Of a stretch of 64,000 nucleotides of DNA, positions 17,601-25,133 are shown piece after piece (the first letter of the stretch is position 1; the number at the start of each line of letters is the position of its first letter). The stretch lies in the NCBI RefSeq assembly GCF_902150045.1, contig NZ_CABFVU010000004.1:434001-498000 (forward strand), given 5' to 3'. The DNA is from Chitinophaga polysaccharea. Lineage in GTDB: Bacteria > Bacteroidota > Bacteroidia > Chitinophagales > Chitinophagaceae. The notes beneath the pieces were generated by a model, which saw only the letters and a list, made by a program, of their open reading frames with translations, had not been told where the DNA came from and ran no database searches. The position numbers were made by a program, and so were the translations under genes.

Positions 17601-18497
17601 CTAATTCTGGTTCCTGAAATGGCTGGGTGAAAGTCCTGTTTTATTTTTAAACAGTTTTGTGAAATGGGAAGGATGTGCAAAGCCAAGGTCATAAGCAATT
17701 TCACTGATAGGTTTTTCAGTGCTCCACAACAATGTTTTGGCTTTGTCTATAAGTTTGAAGTAAATATGTTCCTGCGTGGTGTTGCCGGTATATTTATTCA
17801 GCAGATCCGACAGGTAATTGGGAGACAGGTGAAGTTGTGATGCAAAATATTTTACATCCGGCAAGCCATTTTCAATTAATGATTCCTGGTTGAAATAATC
17901 TGATAGCAGCCTGTCGAATTTCTGTACAATATCATTTCCGGGCTTTGTTCTTGTCAGGAACTGCCTATCATAAAAGCGGGTGCAATAAGCAAAAAATAAC
18001 TCCAGGTTGCTAATAATCAGGTGGTAGGAATGTTTGTCGAGGTTCAGGGCAATTTCCCGCTGTATATTCCTGATACATCCTTCCAAGATCACTTTCTCCG
18101 CATCGGAGATATGCAGTGCTTCATTGGCATCGTAGCCAAAAAAGGAAAGCTCCGTGAGTTTACGTCCCCTTGCATCTGCATTTAAAAAATCGGGGTGAAT
18201 ATATAGCCCCCAGCCTTCCATCACTTTAATATCCGGATCGGGAGACAAAGCCTGGTGGGGTGCGGTAAACATCAGGGAGCCTTCCGCGAAATCATAATTG
18301 GTACGGCCGTACCCGAAATTTCCCTTTATTATTTTGCAGGAAGCAGCATAGAGGTTTAGCCTGTATATATCGCCGGGTTGCCTGTGGGAGCGGTCTATTT
18401 TAGCCAGGTCAACAATACTGATCAACGGATGCACCGGCTTCTCACAGTGAAAGAACTCATGCAATGCTGAAATGGATGGAATATCTATGTATTTCAT
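17601..18497 (-). CDS. AraC-family transcriptional regulator
   Basis: A 298-residue regulator. The N-terminal half (about 1-185) is a cupin-like sensor without strong signature. The C-terminal 100 residues carry the two HTH motifs: VKYFASQLHLSPNYLSDLLN and ISEIAYDLGFAHPSHFTKLF, followed by KNKTGLSPSHFRNQN. It lies directly downstream of the SDR gene on the same strand with 65 bases between, so it probably controls that oxidoreductase, a common AraC/SDR pairing in Bacteroidota. Confidence 0.92.
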   Translation of the reverse strand: MKYIDIPSISALHEFFHCEKPVHPLISIVDLAKIDRSHRQPGDIYRLNLYAASCKIIKGNFGYGRTNYDFAEGSLMFTAPHQALSPDPDIKVMEGWGLYIHPDFLNADARGRKLTELSFFGYDANEALHISDAEKVILEGCIRNIQREIALNLDKHSYHLIISNLELFFAYCTRFYDRQFLTRTKPGNDIVQKFDRLLSDYFNQESLIENGLPDVKYFASQLHLSPNYLSDLLNKYTGNTTQEHIYFKLIDKAKTLLWSTEKPISEIAYDLGFAHPSHFTKLFKNKTGLSPSHFRNQN

Positions 18498-18562
18498 GTT
18501 TAGTAAGTGGGTTTGCTATGTTAAATTAACGCTTTTTGAAAAGCCGTGCATCCGGTAGCCGA

Positions 18563-19324
18563 TCATATAACGATGCCGCCGCTAACCTCGATACGTTGTG
18601 CATTCACGAAACGGCTGTCGTCTGAAAGGAGGGAGGCCACAAAAAGACCGATATCGTCTGCCTCCCCGAGGCGGCCGAGAGCTGTCATATCAGCAATTTG
18701 CCGGCGATGGCTCTCGTCGCCTTTTCCTCCTCCAAATTCCGTATCAATAGCACCAGGCGCTACCGTATTAACGCGGATCTTCCTGTCGGCGTACTCTTTG
18801 GCGAAGTACCTGGTTAACGCTTCCACGGCAGCTTTGAGCGCCCCATACACTGCCACGCCCGGAAACGCGAACCGTGCCAGCCCGGAGGAAATATTTATGA
18901 TCTGCCCGCCATCGGCTATCAGCGGGATCAGCTTTTGTGAAAGGAAAAACACCCCTTTGAAGTTTACATTCACCAATTGATCAAAGATCTCTTCGGTGGT
19001 ATCCCTGATAAGTGTGCGTTGGGCTATTCCTGCATTGTTTACAAGGTAGTCGAAGTTATCCCGGTTCCATTCATTTTTAAGCGCCTGCTGTACCTGGCTG
19101 GCAAAATCGCTGAAGGAGGCTACATCTGCGGAGTCCCATTTCAGGGCAACGGCTTTACCGCCATTTGCCTTGATCTCATTGGCTACTGCTGTTCCTGCTT
19201 CCGGGTGACTGTTATACGTTAGTATTACACCTATGCCACGCTTGGCTGCGTTCAGTGCTATACTTTTGCCTATGCCCTGGCTTCCACCGGTGATAAGGGC
19301 AACTTTTTGATTGTCTGTGCTCAT
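18563..19324 (-). CDS. SDR-family NAD(P)-dependent oxidoreductase
   Basis: A 253-residue classical short-chain dehydrogenase/reductase. I take the ATG at 19324 (MSTDNQKVALITGGSQGIGK); the frame reaches 19369 but the extra 15 residues are atypical. The NAD(P) motif is TGGSQGIGK, the structural motif is NNAGIA, and the catalytic Ser-Tyr-Lys set is ISSGLA...YGALKAA. The later VNTVAPGAIDTEF loop is also typical. The substrate is not deducible. The gene is followed by an AraC regulator on the same strand. Confidence 0.93.
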   Translation of the reverse strand: MSTDNQKVALITGGSQGIGKSIALNAAKRGIGVILTYNSHPEAGTAVANEIKANGGKAVALKWDSADVASFSDFASQVQQALKNEWNRDNFDYLVNNAGIAQRTLIRDTTEEIFDQLVNVNFKGVFFLSQKLIPLIADGGQIINISSGLARFAFPGVAVYGALKAAVEALTRYFAKEYADRKIRVNTVAPGAIDTEFGGGKGDESHRRQIADMTALGRLGEADDIGLFVASLLSDDSRFVNAQRIEVSGGIVI

Positions 19325-19424
19325 AATATTCGGTTTTATGAACACAAAATTCGGGTTGTTTACAGGCACCGGCTTTTACATCTTAGGGGAAGATTTATAC
19401 TTTTCACTGATTTTTAGACAGGGG

Positions 19425-19451
19425 AGGCGCACAAGGATATCCTGTGCGCCT
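19425..19451 (-). terminator. Palindromic hairpin downstream of the DoxX-like gene
   Basis: A 9-bp stem (arm AGGCGCACA) around an inner GGATATCC palindrome lies 10 bases after the stop of the minus-strand gene at 19462. No T-run follows on that strand, so efficiency is uncertain, but position fits a terminator or transcript-end hairpin. Confidence 0.5.
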
Positions 19452-19461
19452 TTATGCTTGT

Positions 19462-20544
19462 TTAACGCGGCTCCGGCACATAGATAAGCTGCATTTGCAC
19501 ACTATCTTCTCCCAGCATTCCTTTAAACCGGAGGTTATGACTATGGTCCGCAGGCATTAAAGTACCGTCAAACCGGAGATTGAATTTTTTGGGATATCGC
19601 CATTGAGTACTGATACGTTGTGTTTGCGGATCATAATGGTAGGTGCCTATATACCTGTTGTTATAGTGATTGAACTCCAGCACCATATCATCCTGCAGAT
19701 CCATGTATATAGTAGTGAGCACACTGTCCCTGTAGTTGCCGGCTTGTTGCGGCCTGTTATTAATATAAAGATCACCGACCTTGTATTTGCCGGTAAACTG
19801 CGGATGCTTATCAGGATAATGATAGGTAAGCAGGAGGATAAGCGGAAGCAGCAGGATGATGATGCCGGCAGCCCGGTGTGTTTTTTTCCCTGTATTCCAT
19901 TTTAATATATCAGGCGAGATGTGAAAGAAGAACTCTGTTAACGCTGTTTTATACTGGTATAACAGGTAGATAATCCCGGACATGAGCACAATAGCGTGCA
20001 CTAATACCCATGTATGGAGATGATAGTATATGTCGATAAGGATGATATTAAGCAGCACCGGCACCAGCATAATCAGTCCCAGCAAACGGGTACGTTTGAA
20101 TAGCAGCATGATGGAGCCCGATATCTGCGCAAGGGCAATGGTAACTGTAAACGGGTAAGATCTTCTGAAATATGCCCAGGTGAGGGTTTCTCCGTCAAGA
20201 CTGTTAAACGGCAGATCAAGTATTCCAAGAGGTACTACCATCTGGAGATGGAAGATCTTTTGCCAGCCGAAGGAGTAGAGGTCAAACGCCAGCAGGAAGG
20301 TGATGATGACATTAAAAGTGCTTAGTATCCCGCTGATGTTGTTGTCAGACTTCCGGTACCGGAAATAATAAATGATTGCATAAGAAAGAGCGCCCGGCAG
20401 CATCAGGAAAGACAGGAGCCATATGAACGGGGCAGGCGCCCAGCCTGATGCGTAACGGGCCAGCATGCGGTATAAAACAAAACAGGCGATGAATCCGGTG
20501 AGTGTGGCAGCCAGCATAGCCGGTCCAAATTTTAGTTGCTTCAT
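19462..20544 (-). CDS. DoxX-like polytopic membrane protein with extra soluble domain
   Basis: A 360-residue protein with about eight hydrophobic helices up to residue 245, then a soluble C-terminal domain of about 115 residues rich in Y, N and R (GKYKVGDLYINNRPQQ, ending MQLIYVPEPR). The helical part contains FDLYSFGWQKIFHLQMV and resembles the DoxX/SURF4 group, for which redox or membrane-homeostasis roles are suggested. The C-terminal beta-rich domain resembles DoxX-adjacent lipocalin-like domains, but I do not recognise it firmly. It lies 40 bases downstream of an AraC-type membrane regulator gene on the same strand and may be its target. Confidence 0.6.
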   Translation of the reverse strand: MKQLKFGPAMLAATLTGFIACFVLYRMLARYASGWAPAPFIWLLSFLMLPGALSYAIIYYFRYRKSDNNISGILSTFNVIITFLLAFDLYSFGWQKIFHLQMVVPLGILDLPFNSLDGETLTWAYFRRSYPFTVTIALAQISGSIMLLFKRTRLLGLIMLVPVLLNIILIDIYYHLHTWVLVHAIVLMSGIIYLLYQYKTALTEFFFHISPDILKWNTGKKTHRAAGIIILLLPLILLLTYHYPDKHPQFTGKYKVGDLYINNRPQQAGNYRDSVLTTIYMDLQDDMVLEFNHYNNRYIGTYHYDPQTQRISTQWRYPKKFNLRFDGTLMPADHSHNLRFKGMLGEDSVQMQLIYVPEPR

Positions 20545-20584
20545 AGTATTGCGTTTTTTGCAATACTAGCTACGGTAGAGGGTT

Positions 20585-21661
20585 TTACTGCCCGCCTGCA
20601 TCCATCCGTACCACTAAATCCCTGAATTCCCGGGGTGTCATACCCACCATTTTTTTGAATGTACTATTGAAAGTTGTTTTGGAATTGAAGCCTGCATCAA
20701 AGCCGATGGCTAGTATGCTTAAATGCAGGTGCCGGGGAGATTGCAGCAATTCTTTTGCCTGTTCAATCCGGAAGTAATTGATATATTGATAGAAGTTTTT
20801 TCCTATTTCCTTGTTTAGCAACCAGGATAATTCGTGTAGCGACAGGTCCAGTTTTTCAGCCAGCTGCGGCAATGAAAGCTCCTGGTCCGTATATAGTTTT
20901 TCATCCCGCATCAGTTTATCCAGTTGTGCTTTCAGTGCTGCTGTTTCATTTTCGTGTAGCCGTGGTGGTCCGGTACAGGTATCGGCAGAGAGTGGCTCCG
21001 GCGTAGTTAGCGGTGGAAATATATTGTCTTGTTTGAGCGCATAATAGCAGGAGAGATAAATGGCTGCCAGGTAAATAACATAAGAAAAAGAGGCGCCGGC
21101 AGCATACCGGAAGAATGAAGATAATAGCTGGTTAATGATCATGATACCGGTGAGCAACATCAGGTTTTTTAGCCAGGAAAGATCCGAAGGGCCGGTATTT
21201 GCGGTGAAATTTGTGATGTGTTGCCCATGTTTCCGGAGTTGCAGGTAGCCGGAAATCCAGTACAGGATGATCTGCAATTTTATACTTAGTCCTACTACGA
21301 TACCCATCCATGGCGGCAGGTATCGGCTTGCCCCAAAGAGTATGGGAAGGAAAAGTAATGCAGGGATAAAGTGAAGCAGGTCATTTTTCCGGAAACGATA
21401 GTGGATATTGGTGTAATGGAGGATGGCAAAATAAAGCGCCGGCGCCATGGCAAACCGGGTCGATTCCATTACCGGGACCAGGAATGGCCATTCATTGCCG
21501 GTATTGGTTTGGCCGGCAATAAACCCCAGCATGGCAAAGCCTGCAAAAAGATAGAAAATTCCCATCCAGCGGTTGGCAGCGGTGTTGATTCCCTTAACAT
21601 CACTCAGCAGGATAAATGCCAGTAAGAAAATGCTGCCACAGCCCAGGTAAAATAATAGCAA
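20585..21661 (-). CDS. Membrane-bound AraC-family regulator
   Basis: A 358-residue protein. Seven hydrophobic segments fill residues 1-215 and a linker of about 40 residues leads to an AraC DNA-binding domain (LSLPQLAEKLDLSLHELSWLLN, LSILAIGFDAGFNSKTTFNSTF, FKKMVGMTPREFRDLV). Such 7TM-AraC proteins are common in Bacteroidota and couple a membrane signal to transcription. The frame opens only four codons upstream of a TTG and contains no ATG before the second helix, so either TTG at 21661 is the start or the extreme 5' end was lost with the neighbouring debris. It probably regulates the DoxX-like gene behind it. Confidence 0.85.
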   Translation of the reverse strand: MLLFYLGCGSIFLLAFILLSDVKGINTAANRWMGIFYLFAGFAMLGFIAGQTNTGNEWPFLVPVMESTRFAMAPALYFAILHYTNIHYRFRKNDLLHFIPALLFLPILFGASRYLPPWMGIVVGLSIKLQIILYWISGYLQLRKHGQHITNFTANTGPSDLSWLKNLMLLTGIMIINQLLSSFFRYAAGASFSYVIYLAAIYLSCYYALKQDNIFPPLTTPEPLSADTCTGPPRLHENETAALKAQLDKLMRDEKLYTDQELSLPQLAEKLDLSLHELSWLLNKEIGKNFYQYINYFRIEQAKELLQSPRHLHLSILAIGFDAGFNSKTTFNSTFKKMVGMTPREFRDLVVRMDAGGQ

Positions 21662-21815
21662 AGCCCTGTGTTTTCAGGAAAAGATGCAACGGGAGGAAAA
21701 TTCCATAAACCGGTATACAATATGTGTCGGATACCCGTTCCATACTTCTCAACAATAATGATTTCCAATGCCGGCCCCTGGCAGGTACCAACCCCCGGGA
21801 CAGCCATTCTTTCCC

Positions 21816-21834
21816 TTATCTTTATAAAAGATAA
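21816..21834 (+). other. Short palindrome before the barstar-like start
   Basis: TTATCTTT and AAAGATAA form an 8-bp perfect stem with a 3-base loop, 13 bases before the ATG at 21848. It could be an operator or leader hairpin; an AT-rich palindrome of this size can also occur by chance. Confidence 0.3.
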
Positions 21835-21847
21835 AAGGAAAATATGC

Positions 21848-22042
21848 ATGGAGAAACAAATAATTATTAACGGAGATGTGATCATCGATATCCCTTCCTT
21901 TTACAGGGAAATAAACAGGGTATTCATGAGCGGGGAGAACTGGCAGTTGGGAAACAGCCTTGATGCCTTTAATGACCTCCTCTATGGCGGATTTGGGATA
22001 GGCAAAAGAAGAAATCCACTGCCAGGTAACCATGCCCAATAG
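21848..22042 (+). pseudogene. Truncated barstar-like protein
   Basis: From ATG 21848 the first 50 codons read like barstar, the inhibitor of barnase-type ribonucleases: MEKQIIINGDVIIDIPSFYR, then WQLGNSLDAFNDLLYGGFG, which matches the family's helix that plugs the RNase active site (the NLDAfnDlL pattern). After the GFG motif, near 22000, the sequence turns into the complement of an acyltransferase gene (next entry), giving a meaningless tail GKRRNPLPGNHAQ. The last two strands and helix of barstar are missing. No barnase-like gene is visible nearby. A gene lost at a deletion junction. Confidence 0.65.
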
Positions 22043-22169
22043 GGCTTTTAGTGTAATCAGGAGTGATGAATTCATACAGGTGGAACACTACAATGGAAAG
22101 GGCTGCAAGCCCTCTCAAACCATCCAGTACCTCAAAATGCTGCTTGGATTTTAACAGGCTGTTTTCCAT
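21998..22169 (-). pseudogene. N-terminal fragment of an OafA/YrhL-type acyltransferase
   Basis: From the start at 22169 the minus strand encodes MENSLLKSKQHFEVLDGLRG, AALSIVVFHLYEF and GHGYLAVDFFFCLS, the beginning of an acyltransferase-3 membrane protein with its conserved catalytic histidine (VFH). It is a close relative of the protein at 39566-40285 in this window. After FFFCLS (near 22000) the next residues should be GFVIGYAYD, but the sequence runs into the complement of the barstar-like gene and stops. Only about 58 of some 350 residues remain. Confidence 0.8.
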
Positions 22170-22270
22170 AACGTTTGTTAAAATAGCCTATGAGGTGAGG
22201 AAAGAAAAGTTACAGGTAAAATTGACATAGTATTGGTGAAGAATATATCATACAACAGCAACTTCCATGA

Positions 22271-22396
22271 AATTTCGTTTATATTAAAAAGGAGGTTAAA
22301 ATAATTTCTGAGCCTGCACATACAGAATGGGGATATACAGCAGTTGTACAGGATCCTGATGGAAGGAAGATTGAACTTACAGAAAAAGAGGAGTAA
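22271..22396 (+). pseudogene. C-terminal remnant of a VOC (glyoxalase/bleomycin-resistance) protein
   Basis: Immediately after an in-frame TGA (22268-22270), 41 codons read NFVYIKKEVKIISEPAHTEW, then GYTAVVQDPDGRKIELTEKEE and a stop at 22394-22396. The WGYTAVVQDPDGRKIEL ending is the hallmark last beta-alpha-beta module of VOC-superfamily metalloproteins, with the metal-binding Glu. The front half of the gene is gone and there is no start codon. The rest of the 22170-22475 gap shows no coding sense. Confidence 0.7.
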
Positions 22397-22401
22397 AAAA
22401 A

Positions 22402-22446
22402 CAGCGGTACAGGAAACCTTTTTATTGTTTGTTTCCAGTACCGCTG
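22402..22446. terminator. Bidirectional terminator hairpin
   Basis: Arms CAGCGGTAC-A-GGAAAC (22402-22417) and GTTTCC-A-GTACCGCTG (22431-22446) form a 15-bp stem with one A:A mismatch; the loop is T-rich. It begins five bases after the VOC remnant's stop codon and also lies 30 bases beyond the stop of the minus-strand gene at 22476, so it serves convergent transcripts. Confidence 0.75.
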
Positions 22447-22475
22447 ACAGCTACCTGTATACTAAAAAGCAGTAT

Positions 22476-23228
22476 TTAAAATTTAATCAACAACTTCTCC
22501 GCAACCAGCTTATTATCTTTATAATACTCAAAATACCAATCCCCGTTCTTCTTCAGCACTATTCCGTTAGATACGCCATTATTGGCAATGAAATATTCTG
22601 CTACTGAGGTTTTCAGCAGTGTTAAAACTATTTTCGGGCTGGTATCAATTAGCTGGTACCCATTGGCTGTTGCCTGTGCATACAATGTACCTGCAGCTTC
22701 TTTAGCTTCCGGTACCGGTGTTGCAGTAGCAGGTGGAGGAGGCGGCGCCGGGGCTGCAGCAGCGGGTGCTGCCACTTGCTGTGGCTCGGCGATGGCCGTT
22801 CCGTCATACGAATACGGAACATCATTCAGCGAGGTAAAGGCATCTCTCAGGGCAAGGTTATAGGCGGGAGCGAACTCTTTTTCCCTGCTTTTACCTTCTT
22901 TACTTTTGAAGATGATATTGCCCTTGCAATCCTTCAGTAAAAGGGTGAGATTGGTAACAAACAACCCTTTTTTCTGCACTACCTCGGTGTTGAGCGCATT
23001 ACACCTGTTGCCGGCTATCTCTTTCGGTATTTCAGAATTGTCGAAATAAACGGTGAATCCTTTTTCCTCAAGCAGCGATTTAGCCACGGTGTTTAACCCG
23101 TACTGGTTGTCTTCTTTGGAGAAATTGAACCTTTCAGGTACCAGCACGTATTTGTAGTTATTGATAGTTCCCTGGGCATACCCGGAAAAAGATGCGAATA
23201 AAAGAAATAATAAAGTGTATCCTTTCAT
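22476..23228 (-). CDS. Exported protein of unknown function with Pro/Ala linker
   Basis: A 250-residue protein with a clear signal peptide (MKGYTLLFLLFASFSGYAQG). Residues 20-140 form one alpha/beta domain (YKYVLVPERFNFSKEDNQYG, KGNIIFKSKEGKSREKEFA), then a flexible linker of about 30 residues made almost only of A and P (about 150-178), then a short C-terminal domain (AQATANGYQLIDTSPKIVL, NGDWYFEYYKDNKLVAEKLL) that looks like a small beta-sheet. I do not recognise the family beyond a resemblance to uncharacterised Bacteroidota secreted proteins. It is a single-gene unit, divergent from the sigma factor at 23471. Confidence 0.65.
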   Translation of the reverse strand: MKGYTLLFLLFASFSGYAQGTINNYKYVLVPERFNFSKEDNQYGLNTVAKSLLEEKGFTVYFDNSEIPKEIAGNRCNALNTEVVQKKGLFVTNLTLLLKDCKGNIIFKSKEGKSREKEFAPAYNLALRDAFTSLNDVPYSYDGTAIAEPQQVAAPAAAAPAPPPPPATATPVPEAKEAAGTLYAQATANGYQLIDTSPKIVLTLLKTSVAEYFIANNGVSNGIVLKKNGDWYFEYYKDNKLVAEKLLIKF

Positions 23229-23436
23229 ATAGGCTTTGTCTTCTGATTTGAACGAAAATATGCGAAATACTTGTCAAAACCAGTACAAATCAGCTAATTA
23301 TCTTCCCCTCCGGAGACAGGGAGCGGTATTCCCCCGGAAAATCGACCAGTATCCTGAAACCCAGTCTGGGACTGGCATATGAACATTGTTAACATTATTT
23401 TAATATAACTTTCACTTCAACGTAACCGCCCGGGGT

Positions 23437-23444
23437 TATGTTTG
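23437..23444 (+). promoter_or_regulatory. Candidate -7 box for the 23471-33335 operon
   Basis: TATGTTTG matches TAnnTTTG exactly, 26 bases before the GTG start of the sigma gene. The upstream region at about 23408-23418 has TTTC-like sequence where the weaker -33 element would lie. It probably drives basal transcription of the sigma/FecR/receptor unit. Confidence 0.55.
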
Positions 23445-23470
23445 CATACATCCTCTAAACCAAGTAAAGT

Positions 23471-24025
23471 GTGAGAACTTTTTCGGAAAAGATCCTGATC
23501 TCGTTGCTCAAAAACCAAAACATCCTTGCCTTTAACGAGCTCTATTCCCGTTATTGCAAGGAACTTTATGATACCGCATATAAAAGGTTGCTTTCGAAAG
23601 ACGATGTACAGGACATTATCCAGGAAATTTTTATCTCCGTCTGGAATAATGCAGCAAACTTTGATGAAAATATATCACTTCGCCCATACCTCTTCAAATC
23701 GCTAAAGTATAAAGTGATAGATGCAATTTATAAGAATAAAAGTAATTCACATTTATCGTTAACCGATATCAGCGAAATTGATTTTATAAAAGAGAGGAAC
23801 GATACGGATCTTCTGCTCACCAAAGATCTTGAAGCATTTTTAAATAATGAGATCGATAATTTACCAGGTAAAATGAAAGAAGTGTTCCTGATGAGCAGGA
23901 AGTACTATCTCCCCAATGATGAAATTGCCAGACAGCTTTCCATCTCCTCCCAAACCGTTAAAAATCAAATCTCCATGGCGCTTAAGAGGTTGAGACAATC
24001 CCTTGAGAACGCTAATATCCTCTGA
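23471..24025 (+). CDS. ECF RNA polymerase sigma factor of the beta-helix lipoprotein unit
   Basis: A 184-residue ECF sigma factor starting at GTG 23471 (MRTFSEKILISLLKNQNILA). Region 2 shows DVQDIIQEIFISVWNNAANF; region 4 shows LPGKMKEVFLMSRKYYLPNDEIARQLSISSQTVKNQI. It is followed after 87 bases by a FecR anti-sigma gene and then a TonB receptor with an STN domain, the classical trans-envelope signalling set. It should control the operon to 33335 and possibly distant genes. Confidence 0.93.
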   Translation: MRTFSEKILISLLKNQNILAFNELYSRYCKELYDTAYKRLLSKDDVQDIIQEIFISVWNNAANFDENISLRPYLFKSLKYKVIDAIYKNKSNSHLSLTDISEIDFIKERNDTDLLLTKDLEAFLNNEIDNLPGKMKEVFLMSRKYYLPNDEIARQLSISSQTVKNQISMALKRLRQSLENANIL

Positions 24026-24112
24026 GGGCTACATTAAGGAATTGTTATCTCGTACTGGCCCTATGGTACTTCATCCTGTTTTTGGAGAGGTATATAGTAT
24101 AAAGGCAAACTC

Positions 24113-25105
24113 GTGGATCTAAACGAAAAAAAATTCAGAGAGCTGCTTGGTCAGTATTTAAATGGTACGCTATCTCCGGAAGAAAGCGCACAGGTAGAGG
24201 CCTGGTATTCATCTTATGATACCAGTCACAATACTCCATTTGCCTTCTCTAATGAAAAGGAAGAGGAAGAAGCTCACCGCGCTATTCTAAAGGGTATACA
24301 TCATCAATTGAATGTACAGCCGCAGAAAATACCGGTTAAAAAAAGCGGTAACAGGATAAAAGTAGCAGCTGCAGCAGCGCTTGTTTTAATGGCATCAGGA
24401 CTGACCTTTTTCTTTACGATGCGGGGCAGCAAGCAGGAGATGGCAGCTATTATGGACTCCACTGCAGTAAATATCATTGAGGTAGCTGAAGGGAAAATGA
24501 AACTGGTGGAGCTGGCAGACGGCACTAAAATATGGTTGAACGCGGCTACAAAGTTCAGTTACCCGAAACAGTTCTCAGAGAAAACAAGGGAGGTAACACT
24601 GTTGGAAGGAGAAGCATTCTTCGAGGTAGCGCATGAAACCAACCGGCCTTTTATTGTGCACAGCAAAGGCCTGAGCACAGAGGTATTGGGCACTTCTTTT
24701 AACATAGATGCTTACAACTTTTCTAAATGTGTGAGGATATCTGTAGCAACCGGTAAGGTGGGCGTAAACCGCGGAAAAGAGGTGATTGGATTTTTAACTC
24801 CCAACGAGGAGATACAGTATAAACTGCTGGTGAATAAATCTATAAAATCCACCAGGGACGGGAGTGCGGTCAGTTCGTGGCGGTCTGGCGCTATTATGCT
24901 TGACTATGTTGACTTTGCAAGCTTGCAGGCTATCCTGTTTAATAATTATAACTACGTGCTGAAAACAGGAAAACGGGATCTGAGCCATCTTCATTTTTCG
25001 GCTACCATCAGGAAAACAGACCGTATTGAAGATGTGATGAAACTCCTTAGTTCCATCAACCAAACCAAGTTTTCGATTACAGACAAGACAATCACAATGT
25101 ATTAA
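24113..25105 (+). CDS. FecR-family anti-sigma factor of the beta-helix lipoprotein unit
   Basis: A 330-residue protein starting at GTG 24113. The cytoplasmic part has FRELLGQYLNGTLSPEESAQ; a membrane helix lies at 82-103; the periplasmic FecR domain has VELADGTKIWLNAATKFSYP and GEAFFEVAHETNRPF; a DUF4974-type C-terminal domain carries SLQAILFNNYNYVL and ends SITDKTITMY. It is shorter than the two PUL anti-sigma factors. Only 28 bases separate it from the receptor gene, with no hairpin, unlike in the PULs. Confidence 0.92.
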   Translation: MDLNEKKFRELLGQYLNGTLSPEESAQVEAWYSSYDTSHNTPFAFSNEKEEEEAHRAILKGIHHQLNVQPQKIPVKKSGNRIKVAAAAALVLMASGLTFFFTMRGSKQEMAAIMDSTAVNIIEVAEGKMKLVELADGTKIWLNAATKFSYPKQFSEKTREVTLLEGEAFFEVAHETNRPFIVHSKGLSTEVLGTSFNIDAYNFSKCVRISVATGKVGVNRGKEVIGFLTPNEEIQYKLLVNKSIKSTRDGSAVSSWRSGAIMLDYVDFASLQAILFNNYNYVLKTGKRDLSHLHFSATIRKTDRIEDVMKLLSSINQTKFSITDKTITMY

Positions 25106-25133
25106 TAAACCCGGTACAACCCTGTTAAAACGA

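Noticed and set aside
21668..21847. Upstream extension of the barstar-like frame to 21668
   Set aside because: The added 60 residues (from MFSGKDATGGKFHKPVYNMC on) have no barstar likeness and the natural start is MEKQIIINGDV at 21848.
21848..22042. Functional toxin-antitoxin (barnase/barstar) pair
   Set aside because: No RNase partner is visible and the inhibitor has lost its C-terminal half.
22582..22863. Gly/Ala-rich 93-codon ORF on the + strand
   Set aside because: It is the complement of the Pro/Ala linker of the minus-strand gene at 22476; the low-complexity composition comes from that linker.
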